In this document: positions 1 to 5,812 of the stretch, in pieces
How the letters are laid out: every line of letters begins with the position of its first letter
Numbering within the stretch: the first letter of the stretch is position 1
Source: Actinomycetes bacterium
Lineage (GTDB): Bacteria > Actinomycetota > Actinomycetes > Actinomycetales > Microbacteriaceae
NCBI GenBank assembly: GCA_023421635.1
Contig: JAEZSU010000081.1
Location: 1-7,455, forward strand
Length of the DNA stretch: 7,455 nucleotides
Reading direction: 5' to 3'
The notes under the pieces: generated by a model
What the model saw: the letters and a program-made list of their open reading frames with translations, nothing else
Database searches by the model: none
What the model was told of the DNA's origin: nothing
Position numbers and translations under genes: made by a program

Positions 1-1
1 G

Positions 2-1066
2 ACGCCTGACCGGATTCGCCCGGCGGGTGATGTCGAACGCGATCATGGATGCGGCCGCGCCGCTCGAGAGCGTCACCATCCACACGACGAGCAGCCACAG
101 CGGCGCGCGGCCGGGCGAGAGGAGGACACCCGCGAGGGCGGCCGCCTGTGCGAGGACCGAAGCGACGGCGATGGCCGTGCGGCGCGCCGGCTGCGCCCCG
201 GACAAGACACCCATGATCGGGGCGAGGACGACGCCGGAGAGCACGAACACGGTGATCATGACCCCCGCACTCGCGGTGTCCATCCCCTCGCCGTGGGTGA
301 GGTAGGGGACGCCCCACAGGAGCGCGAAGGTCGTGCCCGCGAACGGGGTGACGAAGTGCACCCAGAAGGCGAGCCGGGTGCCGGGCTCGCGCACCGCGTC
401 CGCGAGCAGCGCCGCCTGCCGCGGCGTGGCAGCATCCCGCGAGACGCGCACGATCGCGCGTTCACGGGTGACGAGCGCGTTCAACACCGCGAACACGATC
501 AGCACCCCGCCCAGCACGCAGAATGCGGCCGGCCAGGACACGCTGTGCACGATGCCCGCCAGCACGGCGACGCTGAGGATCTGGCCCAGCTGGCCGATCT
601 GCGCGGTCACCTGCTGCAGCAGCGGCACGCGCCGCGCCGGGAACCAGAGGGTGAGCAGCCGCAGCACGCTCGGGAAGATCATGGCGTCGCCGGCGCCGGT
701 GAGCGCCCGGGCGAGGATCGCGGAGCCCGCGTCGGGGGCGAAGGCGATCCACACCGAGCCGCCGGCCATCATGAGCATGCCGGCGGTGACCACGATCCGC
801 GAGCCGAACCGGTCGAGCAGGAGCCCGGCCGGGATCTGCATCCCGCCGTAGACCGCGAGCTGCAGCGTGGCGAACAGCGCCAAGGTGGAGGAATCCGCAT
901 CGAACCGCACCGCGACGTCCGTGCCGACGCCTGCGAGCGAGCTGCGGCCGACGATCGCGAGCAGGTACGTGAGCGACCCCAGGACCCAGATGATCCATGG
1001 CATCGCGCCGCGCACGCGCGCGTCGGTGACGGGGATCGAACCGGTGGCGGCGCCGAAGTCGGTCAT
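2..1066 (-). CDS. MFS transporter, C-terminus cut by window edge
   Basis: Major facilitator superfamily permease of the inner membrane; the substrate cannot be read from the sequence. The reading frame is open from the ATG at 1066 to the window edge, giving 355 residues. About ten hydrophobic segments are visible (near residues 22-40, 60-80, 91-110, 115-138, 153-173, 177-197, 234-255, 265-285, 297-317, 322-343), so roughly two of the usual twelve are missing beyond the edge. MFS motif A is clear at residues 81-90 (GLLLDRFGSR), in the loop between segments 2 and 3. The last visible stretch, FDITRRANP near 344-352, resembles the loop after segment 10 in NarK-like and related MFS proteins. No Shine-Dalgarno sequence precedes this ATG; a short upstream ORF overlaps it as ATGA, which may provide translational coupling. 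It lies 94 bases downstream of the DUF2207 gene, on the same strand, with a -10-like box between them. MFS assignment is firm, function open. Confidence 0.9.
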   Translation of the reverse strand, partial: MTDFGAATGSIPVTDARVRGAMPWIIWVLGSLTYLLAIVGRSSLAGVGTDVAVRFDADSSTLALFATLQLAVYGGMQIPAGLLLDRFGSRIVVTAGMLMMAGGSVWIAFAPDAGSAILARALTGAGDAMIFPSVLRLLTLWFPARRVPLLQQVTAQIGQLGQILSVAVLAGIVHSVSWPAAFCVLGGVLIVFAVLNALVTRERAIVRVSRDAATPRQAALLADAVREPGTRLAFWVHFVTPFAGTTFALLWGVPYLTHGEGMDTASAGVMITVFVLSGVVLAPIMGVLSGAQPARRTAIAVASVLAQAAALAGVLLSPGRAPLWLLVVWMVTLSSGAAASMIAFDITRRANPVRR

Positions 1067-1107
1067 GCGGACGGCTGGGGATGCGGGACGATGGCAGGGG
1101 GAAGCAT
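1063..1107 (-). CDS. possible leaderless 14-residue leader peptide upstream of MFS gene
   Basis: A 14-codon ORF (MLPPAIVPHPQPSA) begins with the ATG at 1107 and ends in TGA at 1065-1063, overlapping the MFS start codon as ATGA. A TACGAT -10 box lies 7 bases upstream of its ATG, the spacing expected for a leaderless transcript. Five of fourteen residues are proline, including one Pro-Pro. The MFS ATG itself has no visible Shine-Dalgarno sequence, so reinitiation from this leader would explain its translation. It could equally be a chance ORF in the 5' untranslated region. Too short for homology evidence. Confidence 0.3.
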   Translation of the reverse strand: MLPPAIVPHPQPSA

Positions 1108-1114
1108 CCCCTCG

Positions 1115-1120
1115 ATCGTA
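1115..1120 (-). promoter_or_regulatory. -10 box (TACGAT) for MFS gene
   Basis: TACGAT on the minus strand matches the actinobacterial TANNNT -10 consensus. Transcription would start near 1107-1108, either directly at the leader ORF or as a roughly 42-base 5' untranslated region for the MFS gene. No good -35 hexamer is visible 16-18 bases upstream, which is common in high-GC actinobacteria. Confidence 0.4.
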
Positions 1121-1160
1121 CGCCCGCCCGCGATCCCGGACCGTCGCCCGCGGGGTGCGG

Positions 1161-2993
1161 TCAGACCCCGCCGCCCCCGCCGCCACCGCCGCCACCGCCG
1201 GCAGAGCCGCCACCACTGGAGCCGCCCGAGGTGCTCGACGACGAGGCCGCACTCGTGGACAGCGACGCGATCCCCGACGAGAAGGCGGCGGCGCTGAACG
1301 CGCCCGTCCCGATGTACCAGCCGGGTGTGAGGTCGCGGTCTTCGTACAGGACGGCCAGGCGCTGCGCCCACTCCTTCTCCTGCCCGAACACCACCGCGTA
1401 CGGCAGCAGCGGTTCGTAGATGCGCAGCAGCTGGCCGGCATCCGTGGTGTCGATGCGTTCGGCGCCGCGCGGGGACTGCAGCATCCGGATGCGGTCGGCC
1501 TCGGCCCACTCGATGAACTCCTGCAGGCCCTTCAGGTGGTCGCGCAGTTCCGCGCCCTCGCTCGAGAGCGGGCGGTGCCCGACGACGAAGAAGAAGAGGA
1601 CGAAGGCGAGCGCCCCCAGCACGAGGAGGAGGACCGGCCACAGCGCATCCGAGCCGGCGTCGATCGAGAGGATGCCGCCGAGGACGGCGAGGCCGGCGCC
1701 GGCGGCCACCACGAGCCCCGGGAGCACCCGCGCCTTGGCGGGCACCCGCCGGTACAGCCCCCGCTTCGTGAGGCTCTTCGAGGCGTCGGAGAGGATCGAC
1801 TGCGTCGCCTTCGCGAGGGCGCTGTTGCTCCCGCCGAAGTCGAATTCGGCACCCGGGGCGGCACCCGCACCGAAGAGGCCGTCGAGCAGCGCCCGACCGT
1901 TGCGGTCGGCGAGGGAGCGGTCGCCGAGCACGGCCTTCAGCCGCATCCCGCCGAAGAACTTCCGGTCCCCCTCGACGATGCGGATGCTGCCCACGACCGC
2001 CTGCTCGAGCACTTCGGCCGGCACGGCCTTCGACGTCTTGCCGAGGAACACCGCACTCGTGAGGGCATCGACGGCCGGTGGCTCGTACTGGGCGACGACG
2101 GTCGGGTGCCCGGGGGCGTCACGCAGCCGGCGCAGGCGCACCAGGACCGCCCAGACCATGCCGCCGAGCACGAGCGCGCCACCGGGCAGCTGCGCCCAGA
2201 TGCCCGGGGAGGCCACATATCGGGAGTCGAACGGCGTGAAGGTGCCCGGCTCGAACCCGACCGCGATCGTCATCGTCTGGTACGGGTCGAGACCGGTGGC
2301 GGACGCGCTGACCGTGCCGCCGTCCGCGGTGATCCCGCACGGGTCGCTCGACCCGCTCGAGCCGACGTAGCAGGCCAGCTGGCCGGTGAGGGCGGCTGCG
2401 AGGTCGTCCTCCAGATGCAGGGTCGCGGTCACCTCGCCGAACGGCTGCGCCCAGTCGAGGCCGTTCACGTCCCAGTAGAACTCGTCCGCGCCGGTGTCGC
2501 CGAACCACCAGGTGACGTTCTGCAGCTCGTAGGTGAAGACGTAGGTCTGCTCGCCGTGGACGTACGAGTCCGCGCGGGAGGTCATGACGTAGACGCCGTC
2601 GTCGGACTCCGCCTCGGCGGCGCGGGGTTCCCCCGCCCCGTCGGTGATCGAGACGAGCTCGGGGAACAGCGGCTGCCCGTTGTAGCTGTCCGGGATGATC
2701 CGCCGCATGCCGCGGTTCTGGTCGGTGTCGGGGAACAGCGCGACGAACCGCTCCTCCACCAGCAACCGGCTCGTGCCGTCCTCCGCGCGGCTCAGGTGGT
2801 AGTCGACGGCGAGCCTGGAGAAGGTGAAGTCGTCGACGTCGGCGCGCACGACGCCCGCCGTCACCACGTCGGCGCGCGCCACGTCGGGGGCGCGCACGTC
2901 CGCCGCACTCGCCTGCGCGCCGCCGAGGACGAGCAGGAGGACCGCTCCGAGGGTCGTCAGCGCGGTCGCGCCGCGCCGCCACATGCTCCGCAT
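1161..2993 (-). CDS. DUF2207 domain-containing membrane protein
   Basis: Membrane protein of the DUF2207 family (related to YciQ); the biochemical role of the family is not known. At 610 residues it is of normal length. Order of parts: N-terminal signal segment (about 5-31, ending in an Ala/Ser-rich likely cleavage region), a short degenerate ADV-type repeat (about 31-53), the extracytoplasmic DUF2207 domain (about 55-255, with RRIIPDSYNG-like and FYWDVNG motifs), a membrane helix after W266 (about 269-289), a cytoplasmic stretch, two helices (about 423-442 and 452-472), then the family-typical cytoplasmic part with EFIEWAEADRIRML and LLPYAVVFGQEKEW, and a Ser/Gly-rich tail ending in eleven Gly and a Val. 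The start at 2993 is preferred over the Met three codons later because a TAGCCT box lies 6 bases before it, suggesting a leaderless message. It is divergent from the marR-like gene and may share an operator with it. Confidence 0.9.
   Translation of the reverse strand: MRSMWRRGATALTTLGAVLLLVLGGAQASAADVRAPDVARADVVTAGVVRADVDDFTFSRLAVDYHLSRAEDGTSRLLVEERFVALFPDTDQNRGMRRIIPDSYNGQPLFPELVSITDGAGEPRAAEAESDDGVYVMTSRADSYVHGEQTYVFTYELQNVTWWFGDTGADEFYWDVNGLDWAQPFGEVTATLHLEDDLAAALTGQLACYVGSSGSSDPCGITADGGTVSASATGLDPYQTMTIAVGFEPGTFTPFDSRYVASPGIWAQLPGGALVLGGMVWAVLVRLRRLRDAPGHPTVVAQYEPPAVDALTSAVFLGKTSKAVPAEVLEQAVVGSIRIVEGDRKFFGGMRLKAVLGDRSLADRNGRALLDGLFGAGAAPGAEFDFGGSNSALAKATQSILSDASKSLTKRGLYRRVPAKARVLPGLVVAAGAGLAVLGGILSIDAGSDALWPVLLLVLGALAFVLFFFVVGHRPLSSEGAELRDHLKGLQEFIEWAEADRIRMLQSPRGAERIDTTDAGQLLRIYEPLLPYAVVFGQEKEWAQRLAVLYEDRDLTPGWYIGTGAFSAAAFSSGIASLSTSAASSSSTSGGSSGGGSAGGGGGGGGGGGV
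1167..1199 (-). repeat. GGN triplet run encoding eleven glycines
   Basis: Eleven consecutive glycine codons (mostly GGC, with GGT and GGG) encode the end of the DUF2207 protein just before the final Val and stop. Gly-rich C-termini following a Ser/Gly linker are usual in DUF2207 proteins. The near-perfect triplet repetition could vary in length by slippage in multiples of three without breaking the frame. Confidence 0.8.
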
Positions 2994-2999
2994 GCCGCC

Positions 3000-3005
3000 A
3001 GGCTA
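3000..3005 (-). promoter_or_regulatory. -10 box (TAGCCT) for DUF2207 gene, leaderless
   Basis: TAGCCT on the minus strand fits TANNNT and is followed after 6 bases by the DUF2207 ATG at 2993, so transcription would begin at or next to the start codon. No Shine-Dalgarno sequence is present upstream of that ATG, in agreement with a leaderless message. Confidence 0.4.
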
Positions 3006-3021
3006 CGCGGTCGGACGCGTA
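3004..3021 (+). promoter_or_regulatory. candidate MarR operator palindrome between divergent promoters
   Basis: The 18-base element TACGCGgtcggaCGCGTA has perfect 6-bp arms and a 6-base spacer, similar in size to known MarR-family operators. Its two outer TA ends are the first bases of the -10 boxes of both divergent genes. A protein bound here would block RNA polymerase in both directions. No MarR consensus is specific enough to prove it. Confidence 0.45.
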
Positions 3022-3025
3022 CGCT
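3020..3025 (+). promoter_or_regulatory. -10 box (TACGCT) for marR-like/PIG-L operon, leaderless
   Basis: TACGCT is followed after 7 bases by the ATG of the marR-like gene at 3033, so the transcript is probably leaderless. The same nine bases, TACGCTGAG, occur in front of the glycosyltransferase gene (minus strand, 5723-5715), supporting this as a genuine promoter element of the host. No convincing -35 hexamer is visible. Confidence 0.5.
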
Positions 3026-3032
3026 GAGAGCC

Positions 3033-3473
3033 ATGACGGACCGCCGCCTCGCCATCGACGCTTGGGAGAGCCTGTTCCGGGCGCAGCATGAGATCTTCAC
3101 CCTGGTGAGCGCGGATTTCACCGACAGCGGACTGTCCCAGGCCGAGTACGACGTGCTGCTGACGGTGACCCGTGCCCCGGGCATGACCTCGCGGCTGCGG
3201 GATGTCACCCGCAACATGCTCATCAGCCAGCCGAGCGTGTCGCGGCTCGTTGACCGCATGGTCGCATCGGGGCTCGTCACCAAGTGCGCCGACCCGGAGG
3301 ACGGCCGCGGGGCCCTGGTGACGGCGACCGAGGAGGGGCTGCGCGCGTTCCGCGAGGTGGCCCGCATCCACGGCCGGTCGATCGTGGCGCGCATGTCGCG
3401 CCTCGACGACGAGGAGTTGCGGACCCTGCAGGCGCTGACGGCGAAGCTCCGTCCCGCGTGCGACGAGGCATGA
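3033..3473 (+). CDS. MarR family winged-helix transcriptional regulator
   Basis: A 146-residue DNA-binding regulator, normal length for MarR. MarR proteins are dimers that usually repress their own promoter and a neighbouring gene and release DNA on binding a small ligand or on cysteine oxidation. Visible parts: N-terminal dimerisation helix (about 5-30), the helix-turn-helix with LSQAEYDVLLTVTRAPG (34-50), the recognition helix ISQPSVSRLVDRMVASGLV (64-82), the wing with the DPEDGRG variant of the family DP-D-R motif (87-93), and C-terminal dimerisation helices (100-141). Cys85 sits next to the wing and Cys143 near the end; either could be redox-active, but this is only a possibility. The start at 3033 is fixed by the leaderless -10 box and by the domain length. 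The stop overlaps the start of the deacetylase gene as ATGA, so both proteins are probably made together. Confidence 0.93.
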   Translation: MTDRRLAIDAWESLFRAQHEIFTLVSADFTDSGLSQAEYDVLLTVTRAPGMTSRLRDVTRNMLISQPSVSRLVDRMVASGLVTKCADPEDGRGALVTATEEGLRAFREVARIHGRSIVARMSRLDDEELRTLQALTAKLRPACDEA

Positions 3474-4288
3474 CGGGCAGCGCTCGCGGTGTGCTCTCGG
3501 TGTGGGCGCACTACGACGACGACCTGATCTTCGGCTGCCCGACGATCGACCGGGCGGTAGCTGCCGGCGCACCGGTCACGACCCTGTTCCTCACCGCCGG
3601 GGATGCTGGGCGCGACGCCGCGTACATCACTGCCCGCGAAGCGGGGCTGCGCGAGGCGTACGCCGTGATGCTCGGCCGCGCGCCGGACTGGCACGAGGTG
3701 TCGGTGCGCTTGGCCGGCATGCGGGCGCACGGGTGGGAGGCCGCCGACGCACCGATCCGGTTGCTGTCGCTGCGCCTGCCCGACGGCAGACCGAACGGAT
3801 CGGGGTTCCCCGGCACCGGCCACCTCAGCCTCCGCCGCCTGCTCGAGGGCGACATCGACGCGATCACCGACGTGGACGGGGCGGCACCGACGGATGCGGC
3901 CGGGCTGGTGCAGGCGCTCGCGGCGGCGCTCCGCGCGCACGACGGCGCCCAGATGCTCGCCCACGCACCGCGGGTGGGGGGCGTCCTGACCGAACGCGAC
4001 CATTCCGACCACTGGGCCACCGGGGCGTTCCTGCGCCGCGCCCTCAGCGAGCTCGGCATGGCCGAGGATGCGGTGTCCTGGCGGATCGGCTACCCCTCGG
4101 CGTCGCTGCCGCCCACGCTGGAGGGTGCCGACCTGGACCGGAAGGTGCGGATCTTCCGCGCGTACGCCGCCTACGACCCGGTGGTGGCCAGACCCGATGC
4201 AGCGGGCACGCTGACACTGCCAGGCTTCGGCGAGTGGCTCCGCCGCGAGTACGCGCTCGTCGACGGCGCTGCCGTCGCGGTGGCCTGA
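3470..4288 (+). CDS. PIG-L family (LmbE-like) zinc-dependent deacetylase
   Basis: A 272-residue cytoplasmic enzyme (no signal peptide) of the PIG-L/LmbE family, which removes acetyl groups from N-acetylglucosamine-type substrates or cleaves amides (for example MshB and Mca in mycothiol metabolism). The N-terminal metal motif reads AHYDDD at 13-18 where most members have AHPDDE. By analogy with MshB, His14 and Asp17 would bind zinc and Asp16 act as base. The second motif, HSDH at 178-181, supplies His181 as third ligand and His178/Asp180 as catalytic residues. The chain ends with the FRAYAAYDPVV and EWLRREY segments. The start ATG overlaps the marR-like stop by four bases with a weak GAGG upstream, so translation is probably coupled. 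It is probably regulated by that MarR. The substrate is unknown: no mycothiol genes are in view. Its last 118 bases overlap the convergent glycosyltransferase gene. Confidence 0.9.
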   Translation: MTGSARGVLSVWAHYDDDLIFGCPTIDRAVAAGAPVTTLFLTAGDAGRDAAYITAREAGLREAYAVMLGRAPDWHEVSVRLAGMRAHGWEAADAPIRLLSLRLPDGRPNGSGFPGTGHLSLRRLLEGDIDAITDVDGAAPTDAAGLVQALAAALRAHDGAQMLAHAPRVGGVLTERDHSDHWATGAFLRRALSELGMAEDAVSWRIGYPSASLPPTLEGADLDRKVRIFRAYAAYDPVVARPDAAGTLTLPGFGEWLRREYALVDGAAVAVA

Positions 4289-5655
4289 GCGGACGCCGTG
4301 TCGGCGCCGTGCCGCGCCGCGCCGCGCACCAGGGCGCGACGAACCACGTCGGCGAAGTCCGCCATGACCTTCTCCGGGGCGAAGTCCGCGGCGCGCAGCA
4401 GCGCCTGCTCGCTCATGCGCGCGCGGAGCACAGGGTCGCGGAGCACCGCGATCAGGGCATCGGCGAGCGCGTCGCTGTCGCCGCTCGGCACGAGGACGCC
4501 GGCGCCCGAGGCGAGCATTTCGCGCGGCCCGTACGGGACGTCGTAGCTGACGACGGGGCAGCCGCAGCCGAGTGCCTCGAGCGCGGCGAGGCCCTGTCCC
4601 TCGTACGCGCTCGCCTGCACCACGACCGCGCCGGCGCGGCAGGCGCCCACGTCGTCGACGTGCCCGTACAGGGTCACGCTGTCGGAGAGGCCGTGCGCGA
4701 CGATGATGTCTTCCAGCTCCGGGCGCATCGGCCCCTCGCCGTAGATGTCGAGTCGCGCCCCCGGCACGGCCCGGAGCACCTGGTGCCAGGACCGCAGCGC
4801 GTGGTCGAGCCGCTTGCCCACCGCGAGCCGCGCCACGGCGACGACGCGCCCCGGCACCACGGGTGCGGGGTCGATGACCGCCGACGGCAGCGCGTTGGGC
4901 ACGACCTCGTGCACCGGGTCCGGGCCGTACTCCGCGATCACGTCCTCGTACTGCTGGCGGGTCGGCCAGAGCACCGCGTCGAATCCGTCGAGCGCCGCGA
5001 ACCAGCGCTGCCACAGCTGCATCGGGGCACCGTCGAGCCCGAGGTGGGAGGTGTGCACCGTGTGCAGCAGGCAGACCCCCTCGGGGTGCCAGCCGGCGAG
5101 GAGTTCGCCGAGCTGCCGGGATTCGCAGACGATCACGATCGGCAGGCCGGGGTCCGCCGCGCGGGATTCCGCCACCACGTGGTCGAGCCACGCGCGGTAG
5201 AGGCCGCCGAAGCCGGGGAGCGTCCGGGTTCCCTCGGGCCCAGCGACCACGACGGCCGCATCCGTCAGGTGCCAGTCGGGCCCCTCGACGACGGCGAGCG
5301 AGACGACCACGGGTCCGCCGGTCGGGACATCGCGGTAGGCGACGCCCGGGGTCGGCGCACCTGGCGAGGCCGCATCCCACAGCCAGCCCGGGTCGGCGAA
5401 GGCGTCGTCGAAGAGGTTCCGGAAGACGTCCACGGATGCGGCGAGCCCGCGCTGCACGAACGACTCCCGGTGTGCGCGGTGCGCGTCGGGGGTGCCGGGG
5501 TCGACGGTGAGGATCGTCGGGCCGATTCCCCCGGCGACGCCGGTCGCGGCCATGTGCCGGGCGCGGGCGAGCACCGCGATCTTGAAGCCGCCGTCGACGC
5601 GCGGATACAGCCGCGATGAGAGCAGCAGATATTTCGCCGTCGGCCACGCCACCAT
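4171..5655 (-). CDS. GT-B glycosyltransferase, TagE/GtfA-like (GT4 type)
   Basis: A 494-residue soluble or membrane-associated retaining glycosyltransferase using an activated (nucleotide) sugar. The N-terminal Rossmann half carries SSRLYPRVDGGF (13-24), the GG loop of GT-B acceptor domains. The C-terminal half carries ARLAVGK with Arg276 and Lys281 (phosphate contacts), YGEGP (305-309), the E-x7-E motif with Glu352 and Glu360, and PVVSYDVPYGPRE (367-379). The YGPRE segment is typical of TagE poly(glycerol-phosphate) glucosyltransferases and of GtfA-like protein glycosyltransferases, so a wall-polymer or glycoprotein acceptor is likely, but no teichoic-acid or Sec accessory genes are nearby. 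The ATG at 5655 is preferred because GGGGGG (5665-5670) lies 9 bases upstream; a GTG at 5691 would add 12 residues. The last 39 residues (about 456-494), rich in Ala/Ser/Thr, are encoded antisense to the deacetylase gene and look like a non-conserved tail. Confidence 0.88.
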   Translation of the reverse strand: MVAWPTAKYLLLSSRLYPRVDGGFKIAVLARARHMAATGVAGGIGPTILTVDPGTPDAHRAHRESFVQRGLAASVDVFRNLFDDAFADPGWLWDAASPGAPTPGVAYRDVPTGGPVVVSLAVVEGPDWHLTDAAVVVAGPEGTRTLPGFGGLYRAWLDHVVAESRAADPGLPIVIVCESRQLGELLAGWHPEGVCLLHTVHTSHLGLDGAPMQLWQRWFAALDGFDAVLWPTRQQYEDVIAEYGPDPVHEVVPNALPSAVIDPAPVVPGRVVAVARLAVGKRLDHALRSWHQVLRAVPGARLDIYGEGPMRPELEDIIVAHGLSDSVTLYGHVDDVGACRAGAVVVQASAYEGQGLAALEALGCGCPVVSYDVPYGPREMLASGAGVLVPSGDSDALADALIAVLRDPVLRARMSEQALLRAADFAPEKVMADFADVVRRALVRGAARHGADTASAQATATAAPSTSAYSRRSHSPKPGSVSVPAASGLATTGS

Positions 5656-5664
5656 GGCGGATGT

Positions 5665-5670
5665 CCCCCC
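5665..5670 (-). promoter_or_regulatory. Shine-Dalgarno-like GGGGGG deciding the glycosyltransferase start
   Basis: Six G on the minus strand lie 9 bases before the ATG at 5655. The alternative GTG at 5691 has no purine-rich stretch before it. The conserved part of the protein (KYLLLSSRLYP) begins only eight residues after the ATG, in agreement with the shorter form. Confidence 0.45.
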
Positions 5671-5717
5671 AGAGATCCCCAGCCTCGGCACGGTTCGGGT
5701 CGTGTCGAAGCAGGCTC

Positions 5718-5723
5718 AGCGTA
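5718..5723 (-). promoter_or_regulatory. -10 box (TACGCT) for glycosyltransferase gene
   Basis: TACGCT, extended to TACGCTGAG, is identical to the box in front of the marR-like gene. Transcription would start near 5711, leaving about 55 bases of 5' untranslated region before the ATG at 5655. It lies just downstream of the hsp20 terminator, so the glycosyltransferase gene appears to be a separate transcription unit. Confidence 0.45.
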
Positions 5724-5766
5724 GCGCACGGTGGGCTGCGGGTCGTGAAGGACTCGGGCGGGCACG

Positions 5767-5799
5767 ACGAGGGCCCCGGCGCTCGGCCGGGGCCCTCGT
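5767..5799 (-). terminator. intrinsic-type terminator hairpin after hsp20
   Basis: A perfect 14-bp stem (arms 5767-5780 and 5786-5799, core GGGCCCCGGC) with a 5-base loop sits 13 bases after the hsp20 stop codon. There is no long T tract on the minus strand, as is usual for strong GC-rich hairpin terminators in actinobacteria. It separates the hsp20 unit from the glycosyltransferase promoter. Confidence 0.85.
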
Positions 5800-5812
5800 T
5801 CGGTGTCGCAGG

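Noticed and set aside
1127..1154. Possible hairpin (CCCGCG...CGCGGG) after the DUF2207 stop as terminator
   Set aside because: Only 6 bp with a 16-base loop in very GC-rich DNA; not distinguishable from chance.
293..1297. 334-codon plus-strand open frame and a 178-codon minus-strand frame (462-998)
   Set aside because: Both are shadows of the MFS transporter frame, which alone shows membrane segments and motif A.
867..3032. Very long plus-strand open frame leading into the marR-like gene, which would make an 868-residue protein
   Set aside because: Only the part from 3033 resembles a known family; the rest is Arg/Ala/Glu/Pro-rich antisense of the MFS and DUF2207 genes, as expected where GC-rich codons remove stops.
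3502..5619. 705-codon plus-strand open frame
   Set aside because: Second-frame reading of the deacetylase gene continuing antisense to the glycosyltransferase gene; no motifs, Arg/His/Gly-rich.
2957..5647. 896-codon minus-strand open frame
   Set aside because: It is an out-of-frame reading of the glycosyltransferase gene followed by antisense of the PIG-L and marR-like genes; composition is dominated by Arg and Ala and no domain is recognisable.
5656..5691. GTG at 5691 as start of the glycosyltransferase, adding 12 residues
   Set aside because: No Shine-Dalgarno sequence before it, while the ATG at 5655 has one and lies just before the conserved N-terminus; kept only as an alternative.
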